Translations under genes and position numbers: made by a program
Part shown: positions 33,954 to 43,442 of the stretch, piece after piece
How positions within the stretch are numbered: position 1 is the stretch's first letter
Layout of the letters: each line of letters opens with the position of its first letter
Notes under the pieces: model-generated
Databases searched by the model: none
Told to the model about the DNA's origin: nothing
The model's input: the letters and a program-made list of their open reading frames with translations, nothing else
NCBI GenBank assembly: GCA_965208025.1
Contig: OZ242302.1
Coordinates: forward strand, 3,038,001 to 3,102,000
DNA: 64,000 nucleotides
Direction: 5' to 3'
DNA from: Bin80 sp965208025
GTDB lineage: Bacteria; Bacteroidota; Rhodothermia; Rhodothermales; Bin80

Positions 33954-34775
33954 TCAGTAACTCAATGGGGCTTCAGAGAACGTCGGCGGACGATTGGATT
34001 CAGTAAGGACTACAAATGCAAAGTGGGTTTTATGCAAGGGGGCTGAGGGCTTGACTTTGATCATCCAGAAATTTCCACTCGGCTCCGATGAAAAGTCTGC
34101 AATGGTGCCCACCAAGAGATGAGGAGGAAATACCCCACTCGCTTCATGAGTGATCACTCGCTGTCCAAGTTGAATTGGTTCCGTTTTCACTACATCATGG
34201 AGGACTAGAGAGTCGGGGGTGCTTCCCTTACCTGAAATTATCCCGACAGAACCAAGGGTATCAATCATGACGGGAACGTGAAACTTTGAATGCAGATAGG
34301 GCATGACCTGACTATACTCGCGACTGACATGAACAATGCGGCCTAATATTCCCATGTGACTGATGACCGCCATGCTGACATCTACTCCTTGGGTTGAGCC
34401 CACATCTATGGTGAAGAAGTTACCATCGGCGAGAGGCTCCCTCGCAATAATACGTGCAGAAATCGTCTCAAATTCGTGTTCCTGTTTCCATCCCAGCGCT
34501 TGCCGTAGTTGTTCATTTTCATGTCCGGCAATTCGCAATTGGGTCAGTTCACTGGATAATTGCAGATTTGAAACACGAAGATTTCGATTCTCTCGTACCG
34601 AGAAGAGAATTTCCGTAGCCCAACTGAATCTATACTCAATTGCCCAGACCAACTTTAGTGTCTGGGCGCGAATGTTCCACATGAACGGACGATCCCCATT
34701 CGCCATCACGATGATGGAAGAAGTGAGAAGAACGACCAATAGAATGTAGGGACGCAGGTGATTGAATAAATTCAT
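33954..34775 (-). CDS. mreC: Rod shape-determining protein MreC
   Basis: A 273-residue bitopic inner-membrane protein of the elongasome. One N-terminal helix (LLVVLLTSSIIVMANG, about residues 12-28) precedes a coiled coil with leucine/asparagine repeats (NLRVSNLQLSSELTQLRIAG, about residues 64-83). A beta-rich periplasmic domain follows, with IIAREPLADGNFFTIDVGS and GILGRIVHVSREYSQVMPY. It directly follows mreB in transcription order. mreD, pbp2 and rodA are not adjacent; dacB follows instead. Confidence 0.93.
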   Translation of the reverse strand: MNLFNHLRPYILLVVLLTSSIIVMANGDRPFMWNIRAQTLKLVWAIEYRFSWATEILFSVRENRNLRVSNLQLSSELTQLRIAGHENEQLRQALGWKQEHEFETISARIIAREPLADGNFFTIDVGSTQGVDVSMAVISHMGILGRIVHVSREYSQVMPYLHSKFHVPVMIDTLGSVGIISGKGSTPDSLVLHDVVKTEPIQLGQRVITHEASGVFPPHLLVGTIADFSSEPSGNFWMIKVKPSAPLHKTHFAFVVLTESNRPPTFSEAPLSY

Positions 34776-34832
34776 ATCCCGTCATGCACAATTGGAAGAA
34801 AGCAAAACCCATCGTCAAAAAAACATGACAGG

Positions 34833-35843
34833 TTAGAGCAGAACATCCGAATAGGCGAGTACATCTTCAAGAATTTTACCAGTTCCACGGACGACAGCAG
34901 TGAGAGGATCTTCTGCAATGAAGACCGGAATATCCACGCGATCACGAATGACATCGTCCATGCCCTTCAGAAGCGCGCCACCTCCGGTCAGCATGATTCC
35001 TCGTTCAAGAATGTCTGATGCCAGTTCAGGGGGGGTACGTTCAAGGCAGGCAATGACAGCTGTAGAGATATTGCTGATTTCCTGAGAGAGTGCAGCACGC
35101 ACCTCTTCCGATGTGATCGTATGTACCTTTGGCATCCCGCTACTTGAATCCTGCCCCTTAATGGACAACTCCATTTCTTGCTCCAATTGAACCGCGCTTC
35201 CAATAGAGTGCTTAATCTGTTCGGCGGTACGGTGACCAATTACCAAATTATGGTAATGCTTAAAGTAGGCGAGAATCGCCTCATCAAACTCATTGCCTCC
35301 CACACGGAGGGACTGATCCACAACAATTCCATTCAACGCGATCACTGCGATCTCAGTGGTGCCTCCCCCAATGTCAACGATCATGTTCCCAACGGGCTCA
35401 CTTACGGTCAGTCCAATACCTATGGCCGCTGCCATGGGTTCGGCAATCAGGTAGACTTTTCGCGCGCCCGCGTGTTGCGCACTATCCCGAACAGCTCGTT
35501 TTTCTACCTCTGTCGTTCCGCTTGGAATACAGATCACCATTTGCCGAATTGTTTTGATCCAGCCGACCTGCACCTTTTTCACCAAGCCTCGAATCAAATA
35601 CTCGGCTAATTCAAAATCAGCGATGACACCATCTTTAAGGGGATAAACAGTCCGAATATTTTCGTGAGTTTTCTCGTGCATTGTTAATGCACCGTTCCCA
35701 ATCGCAATCACTTTGTTTGTACCACGGTCAACGGCAACAATACTTGCTTCATTCAGAGCAATTCCCTGTCCCTTCACGTAAACCAGTGTATTTGCCGTTC
35801 CTAGGTCAACGGCAACGTCTGTATTAAAATTGAATAACCCCAT
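34833..35843 (-). CDS. mreB: Rod shape-determining protein MreB
   Basis: A 336-residue bacterial actin that positions cell-wall synthesis along the membrane. The phosphate-binding loops DLGTANTLVYVKG (about residues 10-22) and DIGGGTTEIAV (about 160-170) and the adenosine motif LTGGGALLKGMD are diagnostic. The N-terminus MGLFNFN, starting at ATG 35843, fits the family; the longer frame to 35891 would enter the purH 3' region. The protein suggests a rod-shaped cell or at least a lateral wall-growth machinery. Confidence 0.97.
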   Translation of the reverse strand: MGLFNFNTDVAVDLGTANTLVYVKGQGIALNEASIVAVDRGTNKVIAIGNGALTMHEKTHENIRTVYPLKDGVIADFELAEYLIRGLVKKVQVGWIKTIRQMVICIPSGTTEVEKRAVRDSAQHAGARKVYLIAEPMAAAIGIGLTVSEPVGNMIVDIGGGTTEIAVIALNGIVVDQSLRVGGNEFDEAILAYFKHYHNLVIGHRTAEQIKHSIGSAVQLEQEMELSIKGQDSSSGMPKVHTITSEEVRAALSQEISNISTAVIACLERTPPELASDILERGIMLTGGGALLKGMDDVIRDRVDIPVFIAEDPLTAVVRGTGKILEDVLAYSDVLL

Positions 35844-35891
35844 TGTCAGTTTGAAGGTGTAAACACATCGCGGAGATTGAGTAGATGTCAA

Positions 35892-37460
35892 TTAGTGCCG
35901 AAAGTGTCGAGTATGAGTAAATACCATGGCCATTCTTCGTTCGTTCGCCGCATCAATCACTTCGTTATCTCGGACTGAACCCCCTGGTTGTACAGCAGCG
36001 ACTGCACCACTATCTGCGGCGGCGAGCAATCCATCGGGAAAGGGGAAGAATGCATCCGAAGCAACGACACATCCTTCAAAATCCAAACCGGATTTCCGGC
36101 CCTTGGATACAGCAATTTCAGACGCATCAATCCGGCTCATCTGCCCAGCTCCAATTCCAAGTGTCTGTCGATCTTTTACATACACGATTGCATTACTTTT
36201 CACATGTTTTGCCACACGCCAGGCAAATGCCAGATCCCGAAGCTCATGCTCGGTAGGGGCGCGATCCGTAACGGTTTCCAGCGGATCATGTCCAGCTGGC
36301 GTATCAAAAGTTTGGTAGAGGAAGCCACCAAGGGTATGACGCAAGTGGTATTCACTTGGGGAAGCAGGGGAGAATTGAATGATTCGACGATTCTTTTTCA
36401 TCTGCAGCCAAGATAATGCTTCTGCATCAAAATTAGGCGCAATCACGATCTCTAAAAAGACGGAATCCAGTGCTTTGGCTAATTCAAGGGTACAAGTTTG
36501 ATTCATTATGACGATCCCGCCAAAGGGAGACTGGGTATCCGTAGAGAAGGCTTGATTCCACGCATCCACTAATGAATTGGAGGATGATACTCCGCAGGGG
36601 TTGGTGTGTTTAAGAATTGCCACCGTGGGATCCTCATCTGTGAACTCTCTGATCAGTGACAGAGCAGCGTCCAAGTCAATCAAATTATTATAGGACAGAG
36701 TTTTTCCATGAAGTTGAGTATAGAGTTGATCCTGATTTCCGTAGAAAGCAGCTTTTTGATGGGGATTTTCGCCGTACCGAAGGATCTGTGTGCGGGGCAG
36801 GTGTAGGTTGATATGATCTGGAAGCGATGGGTCGACTTCTTTGGAAAAGTAGGTGGAGATCAGATGGTCATAGGTTGCGGTTCGAGTGAACGCTTGATGG
36901 GAGAGCTGGCGCCTGAGTGAGAGGGACAGATGCCCAGAGGAATCATCAAGTGCGTTGGAGATGAGTGAATACTCATCTGGAGAAGTTACCACTGCGACAT
37001 ACGCAAAATTCTTTGCGGCCGCGCGAATCATGGTCGGCCCCCCAATATCAATATTCTCAACTGCTATAGCATCATTCACATCAATGCGTTTGATTGCTTC
37101 CTCAAAAGGATATAGGTTGACGATCACAAGATCAAAGGGGGTAATTCCAAATTCAGCAAGATCGTCTACATCGGTCTCGGAATCTCGTCTGGCAAGAATG
37201 CCTCCGTGAATTGCTGGATGAAGTGTCTTTACACGTCCCCCAAGGATCGGTGGAGATTTGGTGACCTCAGCAACATCGGTAACATCCAAGCCTGCAGTTT
37301 CCAGATGCTTGGCCGTCCCACCTGAAGACACAAGTTCAATCTTGTGCGTTTGGAGACATCTTGCAAATGGAATGAGTCCGTCTTTGTCAAATACCGATAT
37401 CAGGGCACGACGGGGGCGCACCAGATCAGGCGTGGGGAGATCAAGTGGTTGTATGGTCAT
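35892..37460 (-). CDS. purH: Bifunctional AICAR formyltransferase / IMP cyclohydrolase
   Basis: A 522-residue enzyme for the last two steps of IMP synthesis. The N-terminal IMP cyclohydrolase domain (about residues 15-150) shows ALISVFDKDGLIPFA and KTLHPAIHGGILARR. The C-terminal AICAR transformylase domain shows LRYGENPHQKAAFYG, AILKHTNPCGV with the catalytic Lys-His pair, and the final DAFFPFPDGLLAAADSG. Its start overlaps the purN 3' end by 20 bp, indicating coupling with purN. Confidence 0.97.
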   Translation of the reverse strand: MTIQPLDLPTPDLVRPRRALISVFDKDGLIPFARCLQTHKIELVSSGGTAKHLETAGLDVTDVAEVTKSPPILGGRVKTLHPAIHGGILARRDSETDVDDLAEFGITPFDLVIVNLYPFEEAIKRIDVNDAIAVENIDIGGPTMIRAAAKNFAYVAVVTSPDEYSLISNALDDSSGHLSLSLRRQLSHQAFTRTATYDHLISTYFSKEVDPSLPDHINLHLPRTQILRYGENPHQKAAFYGNQDQLYTQLHGKTLSYNNLIDLDAALSLIREFTDEDPTVAILKHTNPCGVSSSNSLVDAWNQAFSTDTQSPFGGIVIMNQTCTLELAKALDSVFLEIVIAPNFDAEALSWLQMKKNRRIIQFSPASPSEYHLRHTLGGFLYQTFDTPAGHDPLETVTDRAPTEHELRDLAFAWRVAKHVKSNAIVYVKDRQTLGIGAGQMSRIDASEIAVSKGRKSGLDFEGCVVASDAFFPFPDGLLAAADSGAVAAVQPGGSVRDNEVIDAANERRMAMVFTHTRHFRH

Positions 37461-38076
37461 GAATCAGTGGTAAAATTGTGACATGTCGGCCATCCAGTCT
37501 TACCCGATCTTGCGCGACCAGACGAACCGCCTTGGGAAATAGTTGATGCTCAACGGTCAGGATGCGTGCTGCAAGAGATTCAGGCGTATCATCCTGAAGA
37601 ACAGGGACGTTTTCTTGAAGCAGAATCGGGCCTGTATCATAACCCTCATCCACGAAGTGGACTGTGGCACCGCTGACGGAATGCTTTGCTTCTATGACTG
37701 CCTCATGGACACGTCTCCCGTAGAATCCCTTCCCACCAAAGTTTGGGAGAAGGGCAGGATGAATATTTAAGATTCGCCCCTTGAACGCATCAATGATCTG
37801 AGAGGGGATTTTAGACAAATAACCTGCGAGTGAGATCAACTCAACGTTTTCCTGATGTAACAGGGCAAGGGTTGCAGCGGCATATGCGTCTTCATCCTTA
37901 TACGTACGAGGAGAAACCACATGAGCTTGGACCCCCAACATTTGTGCACGCGCCAGAGCGCCAGCATCTGAGTGACTACAAATAAGCAAGACAACTTGAT
38001 ACAGATCGGCATGCTCAACGAGTGATTGAAAATTTGATCCTCCCCCTGATGCGAAGACAGCTACACGCAGACTCAT
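37441..38076 (-). CDS. purN: Phosphoribosylglycinamide formyltransferase
   Basis: A 211-residue folate-dependent enzyme making FGAR from GAR. Motifs are FASGGGSNFQSLVEHA (phosphate loop), NIHPALLPNFGGKGFYG with the catalytic His, and SGATVHFVDEGYDTGPILLQ, which carries the Asp. Its 3' end overlaps purH by 20 bp, so the two are very probably translated from one message. The LD-carboxypeptidase gene lies 60 bp upstream. Confidence 0.96.
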   Translation of the reverse strand: MSLRVAVFASGGGSNFQSLVEHADLYQVVLLICSHSDAGALARAQMLGVQAHVVSPRTYKDEDAYAAATLALLHQENVELISLAGYLSKIPSQIIDAFKGRILNIHPALLPNFGGKGFYGRRVHEAVIEAKHSVSGATVHFVDEGYDTGPILLQENVPVLQDDTPESLAARILTVEHQLFPKAVRLVAQDRVRLDGRHVTILPLIHDHTTT

Positions 38077-38136
38077 CTCGAACGCAGGAGACTGATGATC
38101 ACAAGGGAGAAAACCACTTCCATGTAGATGAGAAGG

Positions 38137-39051
38137 TTACGAGCGAGCAACGGGTTCCAGGATATCCAATCGTCCCTCATTGGCATCCACACTCAAGCTG
38201 GCCTTCACTCCAATCGGGAGAATACGGCGGGCGGGAATATGACCATACCTTAATCCAGTAGCCACGGGCCAAGAATAGGCTTCAACGCACTCCAGAATCG
38301 TATTTTGAATCATCAAATCGGCTTCGCTCGCACCCTTTGGATCTGCCTTTGTGAAGGAACCAACCATTAAACCCCCAAGTCCCTCAAGGATTCCAGCATT
38401 CTTCATTTGTGTGAGGAGTCCATCAACTCGGTAGGGGGGCTCATTTACATCTTCAATGAACAGAATTTTTCCTTTGAGCGAAGGTAGATATTTAGAGCCA
38501 ATCATCCGAACGATCATGGAAAGGTTTCCGCCAAGTAGGATACCCGTACATTTGCCTTCACGGGCGGCATTTAATCCTTTGATCGGATTCGGGAGACGGC
38601 CTTCTAAAAGATGTCGAACTTCGTTCTTCATCTCCTGGGTGATCTCATCCCACTCCACAATTACGGGGCCGGAGATGGATCGCCATCCAGCTTCGGTGAA
38701 AAGAGCGAATTGGAGGGCAGTGATGTCACTGTATCCAATCAGAATTCCAGGCTTACGTTTCGCAGTCGGGTAGTCTATTCGGTCAAGGATTCGGAGACTG
38801 CCATACCCTCCACGAACCGTAAAGAGATGTCTGGCATGGGTAAGCGTCTGGTTGAATTGCAGAACGCGTTGTGTGTCCGATCCACTGAGGTATCCACATC
38901 TGGAGAGAGCATCTGGGTTCCAATGCGCCTTGTATCCATCAAGTGCAAATGCGGCGAGGCCTCGTTTCAGTTGATCAGGATTGTGGGGTGCACTTGCAGG
39001 CGCAACAATGCCTACCAATTGCCCCGAATGCCATGATGGAGAATAGGACAT
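38137..39051 (-). CDS. ldcA: LD-carboxypeptidase (peptidase S66)
   Basis: A 304-residue cytoplasmic murein-recycling enzyme that removes D-Ala from tetrapeptides. The N-terminus GQLVGIVAPASAP, the segment TVRGGYGSLRILD, the nucleophile Ser in IGYSDITALQ (about residue 106), the Glu in LFIEDVNEPPYRVD and the His in GLRYGHIPARRILPIG fit the Ser-Glu-His triad of family S66. It is divergent from the WbqC-like gene and may lead the minus-strand run ldcA-purN-purH-mreB-mreC-dacB. Confidence 0.92.
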   Translation of the reverse strand: MSYSPSWHSGQLVGIVAPASAPHNPDQLKRGLAAFALDGYKAHWNPDALSRCGYLSGSDTQRVLQFNQTLTHARHLFTVRGGYGSLRILDRIDYPTAKRKPGILIGYSDITALQFALFTEAGWRSISGPVIVEWDEITQEMKNEVRHLLEGRLPNPIKGLNAAREGKCTGILLGGNLSMIVRMIGSKYLPSLKGKILFIEDVNEPPYRVDGLLTQMKNAGILEGLGGLMVGSFTKADPKGASEADLMIQNTILECVEAYSWPVATGLRYGHIPARRILPIGVKASLSVDANEGRLDILEPVARS

Positions 39052-39110
39052 AAATCAGACATAATTCTTGACAGAGTAAACGATCTAGCCCATTGAATAG
39101 TTGGATCTGT

Positions 39111-39800
39111 ATGTCACACGCAAAAACCATTGTGATTCGCCCGCCAGAGTACTGGCCGGGTTTGGCAACGGCTGCGCTGATGCAGGCTGCGGATATTCTC
39201 CTTCTGGCCGATACGTTTCAATATAGTCGACAGTCATTACAAAATCGTATGCGCCTGAGGAATCCTGATGGATGGCAATGGGTCTCGGTTCCGCTCAAAT
39301 CAGGGCAGCATGGCCGATCACAGTCCGTCACTCGCATTCGCCCCGTACCCGGCTGGCGGAAGAGGCATTGGAAGGCGATCCTGTACAATTATAGTCAATC
39401 CCCCTATTTTGAACATTATGAAGATTCCATCAAAGAATTATATCTTCAGGATTGGAATTATCTTAGTGAATTAAATATGGCGACCATCCGACTACTACAT
39501 CAATGGTTAAACTGTCCGTCAACACTCATTGTGGCGACGAAGCTGGATGGGGAACCCAACACGGTGGAGGCGATCATTGCAAATTGGTCTGATGTGGAGT
39601 TATTGGCCCCGGTCGGCGTTCCTGAGCCAAATTCCGTCACTAGGTTGTATTTTTCCCACCCGCGTTACCGTCAGACTTTTGAGGGATTTTTCTCCGACAT
39701 GTCAGTTTTGGATCTGATCTTCAATTATGGCCCTCAGAGTGCGAGTATGCTACGCGCTGGAACACAGATACTCTCTGCTGAACAATCGCAATCAAGATAA
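39111..39800 (+). CDS. WbqC-like family protein
   Basis: A 229-residue protein matching the WbqC-like family: an N-terminal IRPPEYWPGLATAALMQAAD block, then LADTFQYSRQSLQNRMRLRNPDGWQWVSVPL, whose Arg/Asn-rich strand is characteristic (given here as two shorter pieces of one conserved region). YFEHYEDSIKELYLQDWNYL is further conserved. Family members occur in O-antigen and other surface-glycan loci but their reaction is not established. The start at ATG 39111 removes a few residues from a longer frame. It lies 5 bp before the MscS gene. Confidence 0.8.
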   Translation: MSHAKTIVIRPPEYWPGLATAALMQAADILLLADTFQYSRQSLQNRMRLRNPDGWQWVSVPLKSGQHGRSQSVTRIRPVPGWRKRHWKAILYNYSQSPYFEHYEDSIKELYLQDWNYLSELNMATIRLLHQWLNCPSTLIVATKLDGEPNTVEAIIANWSDVELLAPVGVPEPNSVTRLYFSHPRYRQTFEGFFSDMSVLDLIFNYGPQSASMLRAGTQILSAEQSQSR

Positions 39801-39805
39801 ACATT

Positions 39806-40912
39806 ATGGATCTTTCTTTTTTTTCTGAGCAGATATTATGGGGAATTTCAGTCGGGCGACTGATCATTGCGGTCGTCATTCTGCTTTTAGGCGCTTTGGC
39901 CTTCTACTTTGTACGCGGGGTACTTAGCAGGCTAATTCGTCGCTTCAATAAAAGCGGGGATGTGGATGTGATCAATGATGTGGAGCGATTGCTCACTCGC
40001 CCATTTAGTTTATTGATCAATGTGGCACTGTGGAACGGAGTGATTGCACTTCTTGCGCTACCCGAGGAGCCGCTGAATTTCAATCTGTGGGCAACTACCG
40101 GGGGGATGGTGATCTTGATTGTGGTCATTGCCTATTGTGCCTTCCATGTGACGGATGTATTTGCGGGCGTTGCAGCGCGGGCAGCCGCTAAAACAGAAAC
40201 CCGCCTGGATGACCAATTAGTCACACCGATTACGAATACGGTGAAGTTACTTCTTGCATTGGTCTTGATTGCCGCAATTCTTGGGCAGTTTGGATACTCG
40301 GCAACGGGTTTGATTGCCAGCTTAAGTATCGGTGGGTTAGCCGTTGCCTTTGCTGCCAAAGATACGTTGGCGAATGTGTTCGGATCCATTGTCATATTCA
40401 GCGAGCGTCCATTTCAGATTGGGGATGTTGTATCGGTGAGTGGGGTAGAGGGAGCCGTTGAAGAAGTGGGAATTCGTAGCACCAAGATTCGAAAATTTGA
40501 TCAGACGCTTACGATACTTCCGAACCAGACCTTTACCACTACCGAAGTGTGTAATCTGTCCAAACGGGGTTCACGCAGGGTTCGATTTGAGGTCACATTA
40601 AGTCATGAAGTGACGGTACAGCAGATTGAAATCTTTCTTGAATCAATTCGGGAATTTCTGGGTCAACGAACGGATATTCATGATGATCAAAATTTGGTTC
40701 GGCTCATCAAATTTGACACCACGGGCCTTGGGGTATTAGTCCAGGCCTTCACGAAAACGACCGATTTTGCTGACTTCATGCTCACGCAGGAAGAGATCAT
40801 CCTACAGGTGCGTAAATTAGCTGAGGTCCAGAGTCTACCCATTATGCCAACCAAGAAGTTTCATCTCTCGAATGTCGACGGATCCAATGAGAGGGATGGA
40901 TCAAAGGATTGA
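39806..40912 (+). CDS. Small-conductance mechanosensitive channel (MscS family)
   Basis: A 368-residue inner-membrane channel that releases solutes on hypo-osmotic shock. Membrane helices are seen at about residues 17-38, 70-85, 93-116 and 145-165. The pore-lining TM3 is recognised by its Gly/Ala pattern ASLSIGGLAVAFAAKDTLAN (about residues 171-190), followed by the beta-domain start FGSIVIFSERPFQIGD and VEEVGIRSTKIRKFD. The C-terminal alpha-beta domain is complete. It follows the WbqC-like gene closely. Confidence 0.93.
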   Translation: MDLSFFSEQILWGISVGRLIIAVVILLLGALAFYFVRGVLSRLIRRFNKSGDVDVINDVERLLTRPFSLLINVALWNGVIALLALPEEPLNFNLWATTGGMVILIVVIAYCAFHVTDVFAGVAARAAAKTETRLDDQLVTPITNTVKLLLALVLIAAILGQFGYSATGLIASLSIGGLAVAFAAKDTLANVFGSIVIFSERPFQIGDVVSVSGVEGAVEEVGIRSTKIRKFDQTLTILPNQTFTTTEVCNLSKRGSRRVRFEVTLSHEVTVQQIEIFLESIREFLGQRTDIHDDQNLVRLIKFDTTGLGVLVQAFTKTTDFADFMLTQEEIILQVRKLAEVQSLPIMPTKKFHLSNVDGSNERDGSKD

Positions 40913-40967
40913 TGCTGATCGGCCTTGTCTTGCCAAATTGCTTTCCGTGCCCATTGAATCTTGAGTA

Positions 40968-41216
40968 ATGACTCCTGAACGATATTGGAAAATCAATCTC
41001 CGCTATCTCGCCATCCTCCTGGGTATCTGGTTTCTTGTGTCACTGGTCGTCAGTGTCATCATGGTTGATGTGCTTGATGAAGTACGTTTCTTTGGCTTTA
41101 AGCTGGGATTTTGGTTTGCACAGCAGGGTTCAATTTATGTGTTTGTCTTGATCATATTTGTGTATGTGCGGCTCATGAATCGGCTTGATCGAAAATCACT
41201 TGCAGACCAACTATGA
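40968..41216 (+). CDS. DUF4212 small symporter subunit
   Basis: An 82-residue protein with two membrane helices (about residues 10-33 and 48-68) and the family sequence YWKINLRYLAILLGIWFLVS and FGFKLGFWFAQQGSIYVF. DUF4212 proteins are consistently encoded just before ActP/VC_2705-type sodium:solute symporters and are thought to be their small subunit. The stop codon overlaps the symporter start as ATGA, strong evidence for coupled synthesis. Confidence 0.92.
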   Translation: MTPERYWKINLRYLAILLGIWFLVSLVVSVIMVDVLDEVRFFGFKLGFWFAQQGSIYVFVLIIFVYVRLMNRLDRKSLADQL

Positions 41217-42892
41217 GCGTACAGGCTTGGACTTTCGTTTTGGTAGGGATTTCATTCGCACTCTATATTGGAGTCGCGATCTGGTCAAGGGCGGGCTCAA
41301 CCAAAGAATTTTATGTCGCTGGTGGACGGGTTCATCCTGTCTTGAACGGGATGGCTACGGCGGCCGACTGGATGAGTGCAGCTTCGTTTATTTCTATGGC
41401 AGGTCTGATCGCGTTCATGGGACGTGACGGGAGTGTCTACCTTCTTGGTTGGACTGGCGGTTATGTTTTACTGGCTCTCCTTTTGGCACCATACCTGCGG
41501 AAATTTGGGAAATTTACGGTTCCAGATTTTGTCGGCGATCGCTACTATTCCCAGACCGCACGTTTTGTCGCCGTTCTCTGTGCAATATTTGTATCCTTCA
41601 CCTATGTGGCTGGGCAGATGAGAGGAGTGGGGATCGTGTTCTCCAGATTCCTGGAGATTGATATTGTACCCGGAGTCTTGATCGGAATGGGGATTGTCTT
41701 CTTTTATGCGGTGCTTGGGGGAATGCGGGGCATCACCTATACCCAAGTTGCTCAGTACTGTGTGCTGATTTTTGCCTATCTGGTTCCCGCGATATTTATC
41801 TCGTTACTCATGACTGGGCAGGTGATTCCACAAATTGGCTTTGGAAGTACGCTGGTGGATGGGTCTGGGACTTATCTTCTAGATAAATTGGACGGTTTGA
41901 GCACGGATCTGGGATTTGCTGCTTATACGAGTGGGCAGAAGAGTATGATTGATGTCTTTGCCATTACGGCTGCTCTGATGGTTGGTACGGCGGGGCTTCC
42001 TCATGTCATTGTTCGGTTTTACACTGTTCCTCGAATGCGGGATGCCCGAACAAGTGCAGGATGGGCACTGGTATTCATTGCCCTTCTGTACACCAGTGCG
42101 CCTGCAGTCGCTGCATTTGCCCGAACCAATCTGTTGACCACGATTGTGGATCAGCCCTATTCAGAGGTTCCCGAATGGTTCAAGAACTGGGAGCAGACGG
42201 GACTGATCAAGTTTGAAGACAAAAACGGAGATGGCATGATCCAGTATGTTGGCCCCTCGTCAGGGGTAGAGAATGAATTAGAAATTGATCGGGATATTAT
42301 GGTGCTTGCGAACCCTGAGATTGCCAACCTACCCGGGTGGATCGTCGGCTTGGTCGCAGCTGGTGGATTAGCTGCTGCACTCTCTACTGCTGCTGGACTT
42401 CTTCTGGTCATCTCCACAGCAGTCGCTCGGGATCTTCTCAAAAAAGGGTTTTTGCCCCATATTTCGGAAAAACGTGAACTTTTAACTGCCCGGATTACGG
42501 CGGGTGTTGCCGTCATCATCGCGGGATACTTTGGAATTGATCCTCCAGGATTTGTGGCCCAGGTGGTTGCCTTTGCCTTTGGTTTAGCGGCCGCGTCCTT
42601 CTTTCCAGCGATCATCCTCGGTATATTTACCCAATGGATGAATAAGTATGGAGCAGTCAGTGGGATGATCACTGGGATTGTTTTCACTGCTGGCTATATT
42701 GTCTTTTTTAAGTTTGCGCGCCCAGAGTTAAGTACAGAGGAATACTGGCTCTTTGGGATTTCTCCGGAAGGAATTGGTACGTTAGGGATGGTGCTCAATT
42801 TTATGGTAGCTACCGTGGTTTCAAGGTTCACGTCATCCCCTCCTGCTTCCATTCGGGCGTTGGTTCAACGGATTCGTGCTCCAGGCGATTGA
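41213..42892 (+). CDS. Sodium:solute symporter, ActP/VC_2705-like (large subunit)
   Basis: A 559-residue transporter of the solute:sodium symporter family with about 13 helices. The segment STKEFYVAGGRVHPVLNGMA near the N-terminus and TAADWMSAASFISMAG (TM2, cation site region) mark the ActP-like group, as does GTAGLPHVIVRFYTVPRMRDAR further on. A soluble insertion at about residues 310-365 (with EDKNGDGMIQYVGPSSG) is typical of the VC_2705 subfamily. Partnered with the DUF4212 protein. The substrate is probably a small organic acid, but that is inferred only from the family. Confidence 0.92.
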   Translation: MSVQAWTFVLVGISFALYIGVAIWSRAGSTKEFYVAGGRVHPVLNGMATAADWMSAASFISMAGLIAFMGRDGSVYLLGWTGGYVLLALLLAPYLRKFGKFTVPDFVGDRYYSQTARFVAVLCAIFVSFTYVAGQMRGVGIVFSRFLEIDIVPGVLIGMGIVFFYAVLGGMRGITYTQVAQYCVLIFAYLVPAIFISLLMTGQVIPQIGFGSTLVDGSGTYLLDKLDGLSTDLGFAAYTSGQKSMIDVFAITAALMVGTAGLPHVIVRFYTVPRMRDARTSAGWALVFIALLYTSAPAVAAFARTNLLTTIVDQPYSEVPEWFKNWEQTGLIKFEDKNGDGMIQYVGPSSGVENELEIDRDIMVLANPEIANLPGWIVGLVAAGGLAAALSTAAGLLLVISTAVARDLLKKGFLPHISEKRELLTARITAGVAVIIAGYFGIDPPGFVAQVVAFAFGLAAASFFPAIILGIFTQWMNKYGAVSGMITGIVFTAGYIVFFKFARPELSTEEYWLFGISPEGIGTLGMVLNFMVATVVSRFTSSPPASIRALVQRIRAPGD

Positions 42893-43442
42893 TCATGGAT
42901 AATAAATCAGCGAACGGTGGTTTCCTTCTCCCCCTGATGATTCCAAGGGGTAGATCTTGACAATTTTCAGCAGGGATTCATGAGAGTGAATCAAAGTATT
43001 TGAATGAACACATGAACATGAAACAGAGGATTCTGACAAAAATGGAGTTACGTTTTCGTGTGACACGCTCAGTGAAATGGGTCGCATTCAGAGATCTCTC
43101 CAGGGCATTGATTCAAAATTTTCAAAGAGCTCCCGAATATCGCACGCCTCTGGCTGTGGGGGCACCCCAAACCTCTCACTTGGTACAGTTCCAGATGCCT
43201 TTATCCCTCAGGGGTTCTGGGGAAATATAATCCATTATAGTTTTGATGGATAACGAAGTGCCCAACTGTCAGACGCTACGATGAATTCATACACTGTCAA
43301 CTTCCCCTTTACGTTGGATTGCATGAATCTGGTTGATTTACGCTGGCATCAATTGACCGTAGTTGGTGGACAAACACTAGGATGAAGCCTAGTCCCGAAC
43401 CTGTTAATTTCTAATCAATTCTCTCCATACCTATATAATTGA
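42893..43442. other. Gene-poor stretch between two symporter genes
   Basis: About 550 bp; the short open frame 43000-43230 shows no known features. TATAAT at 43434-43439 is only 3 bp from the next start codon and is unlikely to be its promoter. Nothing else is recognised. Confidence 0.35.

Noticed and set aside
43434..43439. TATAAT just before the SGLT-like symporter
   Set aside because: Only 3 bp from the start codon, too close for a promoter of that start, and no -35/-33 partner.
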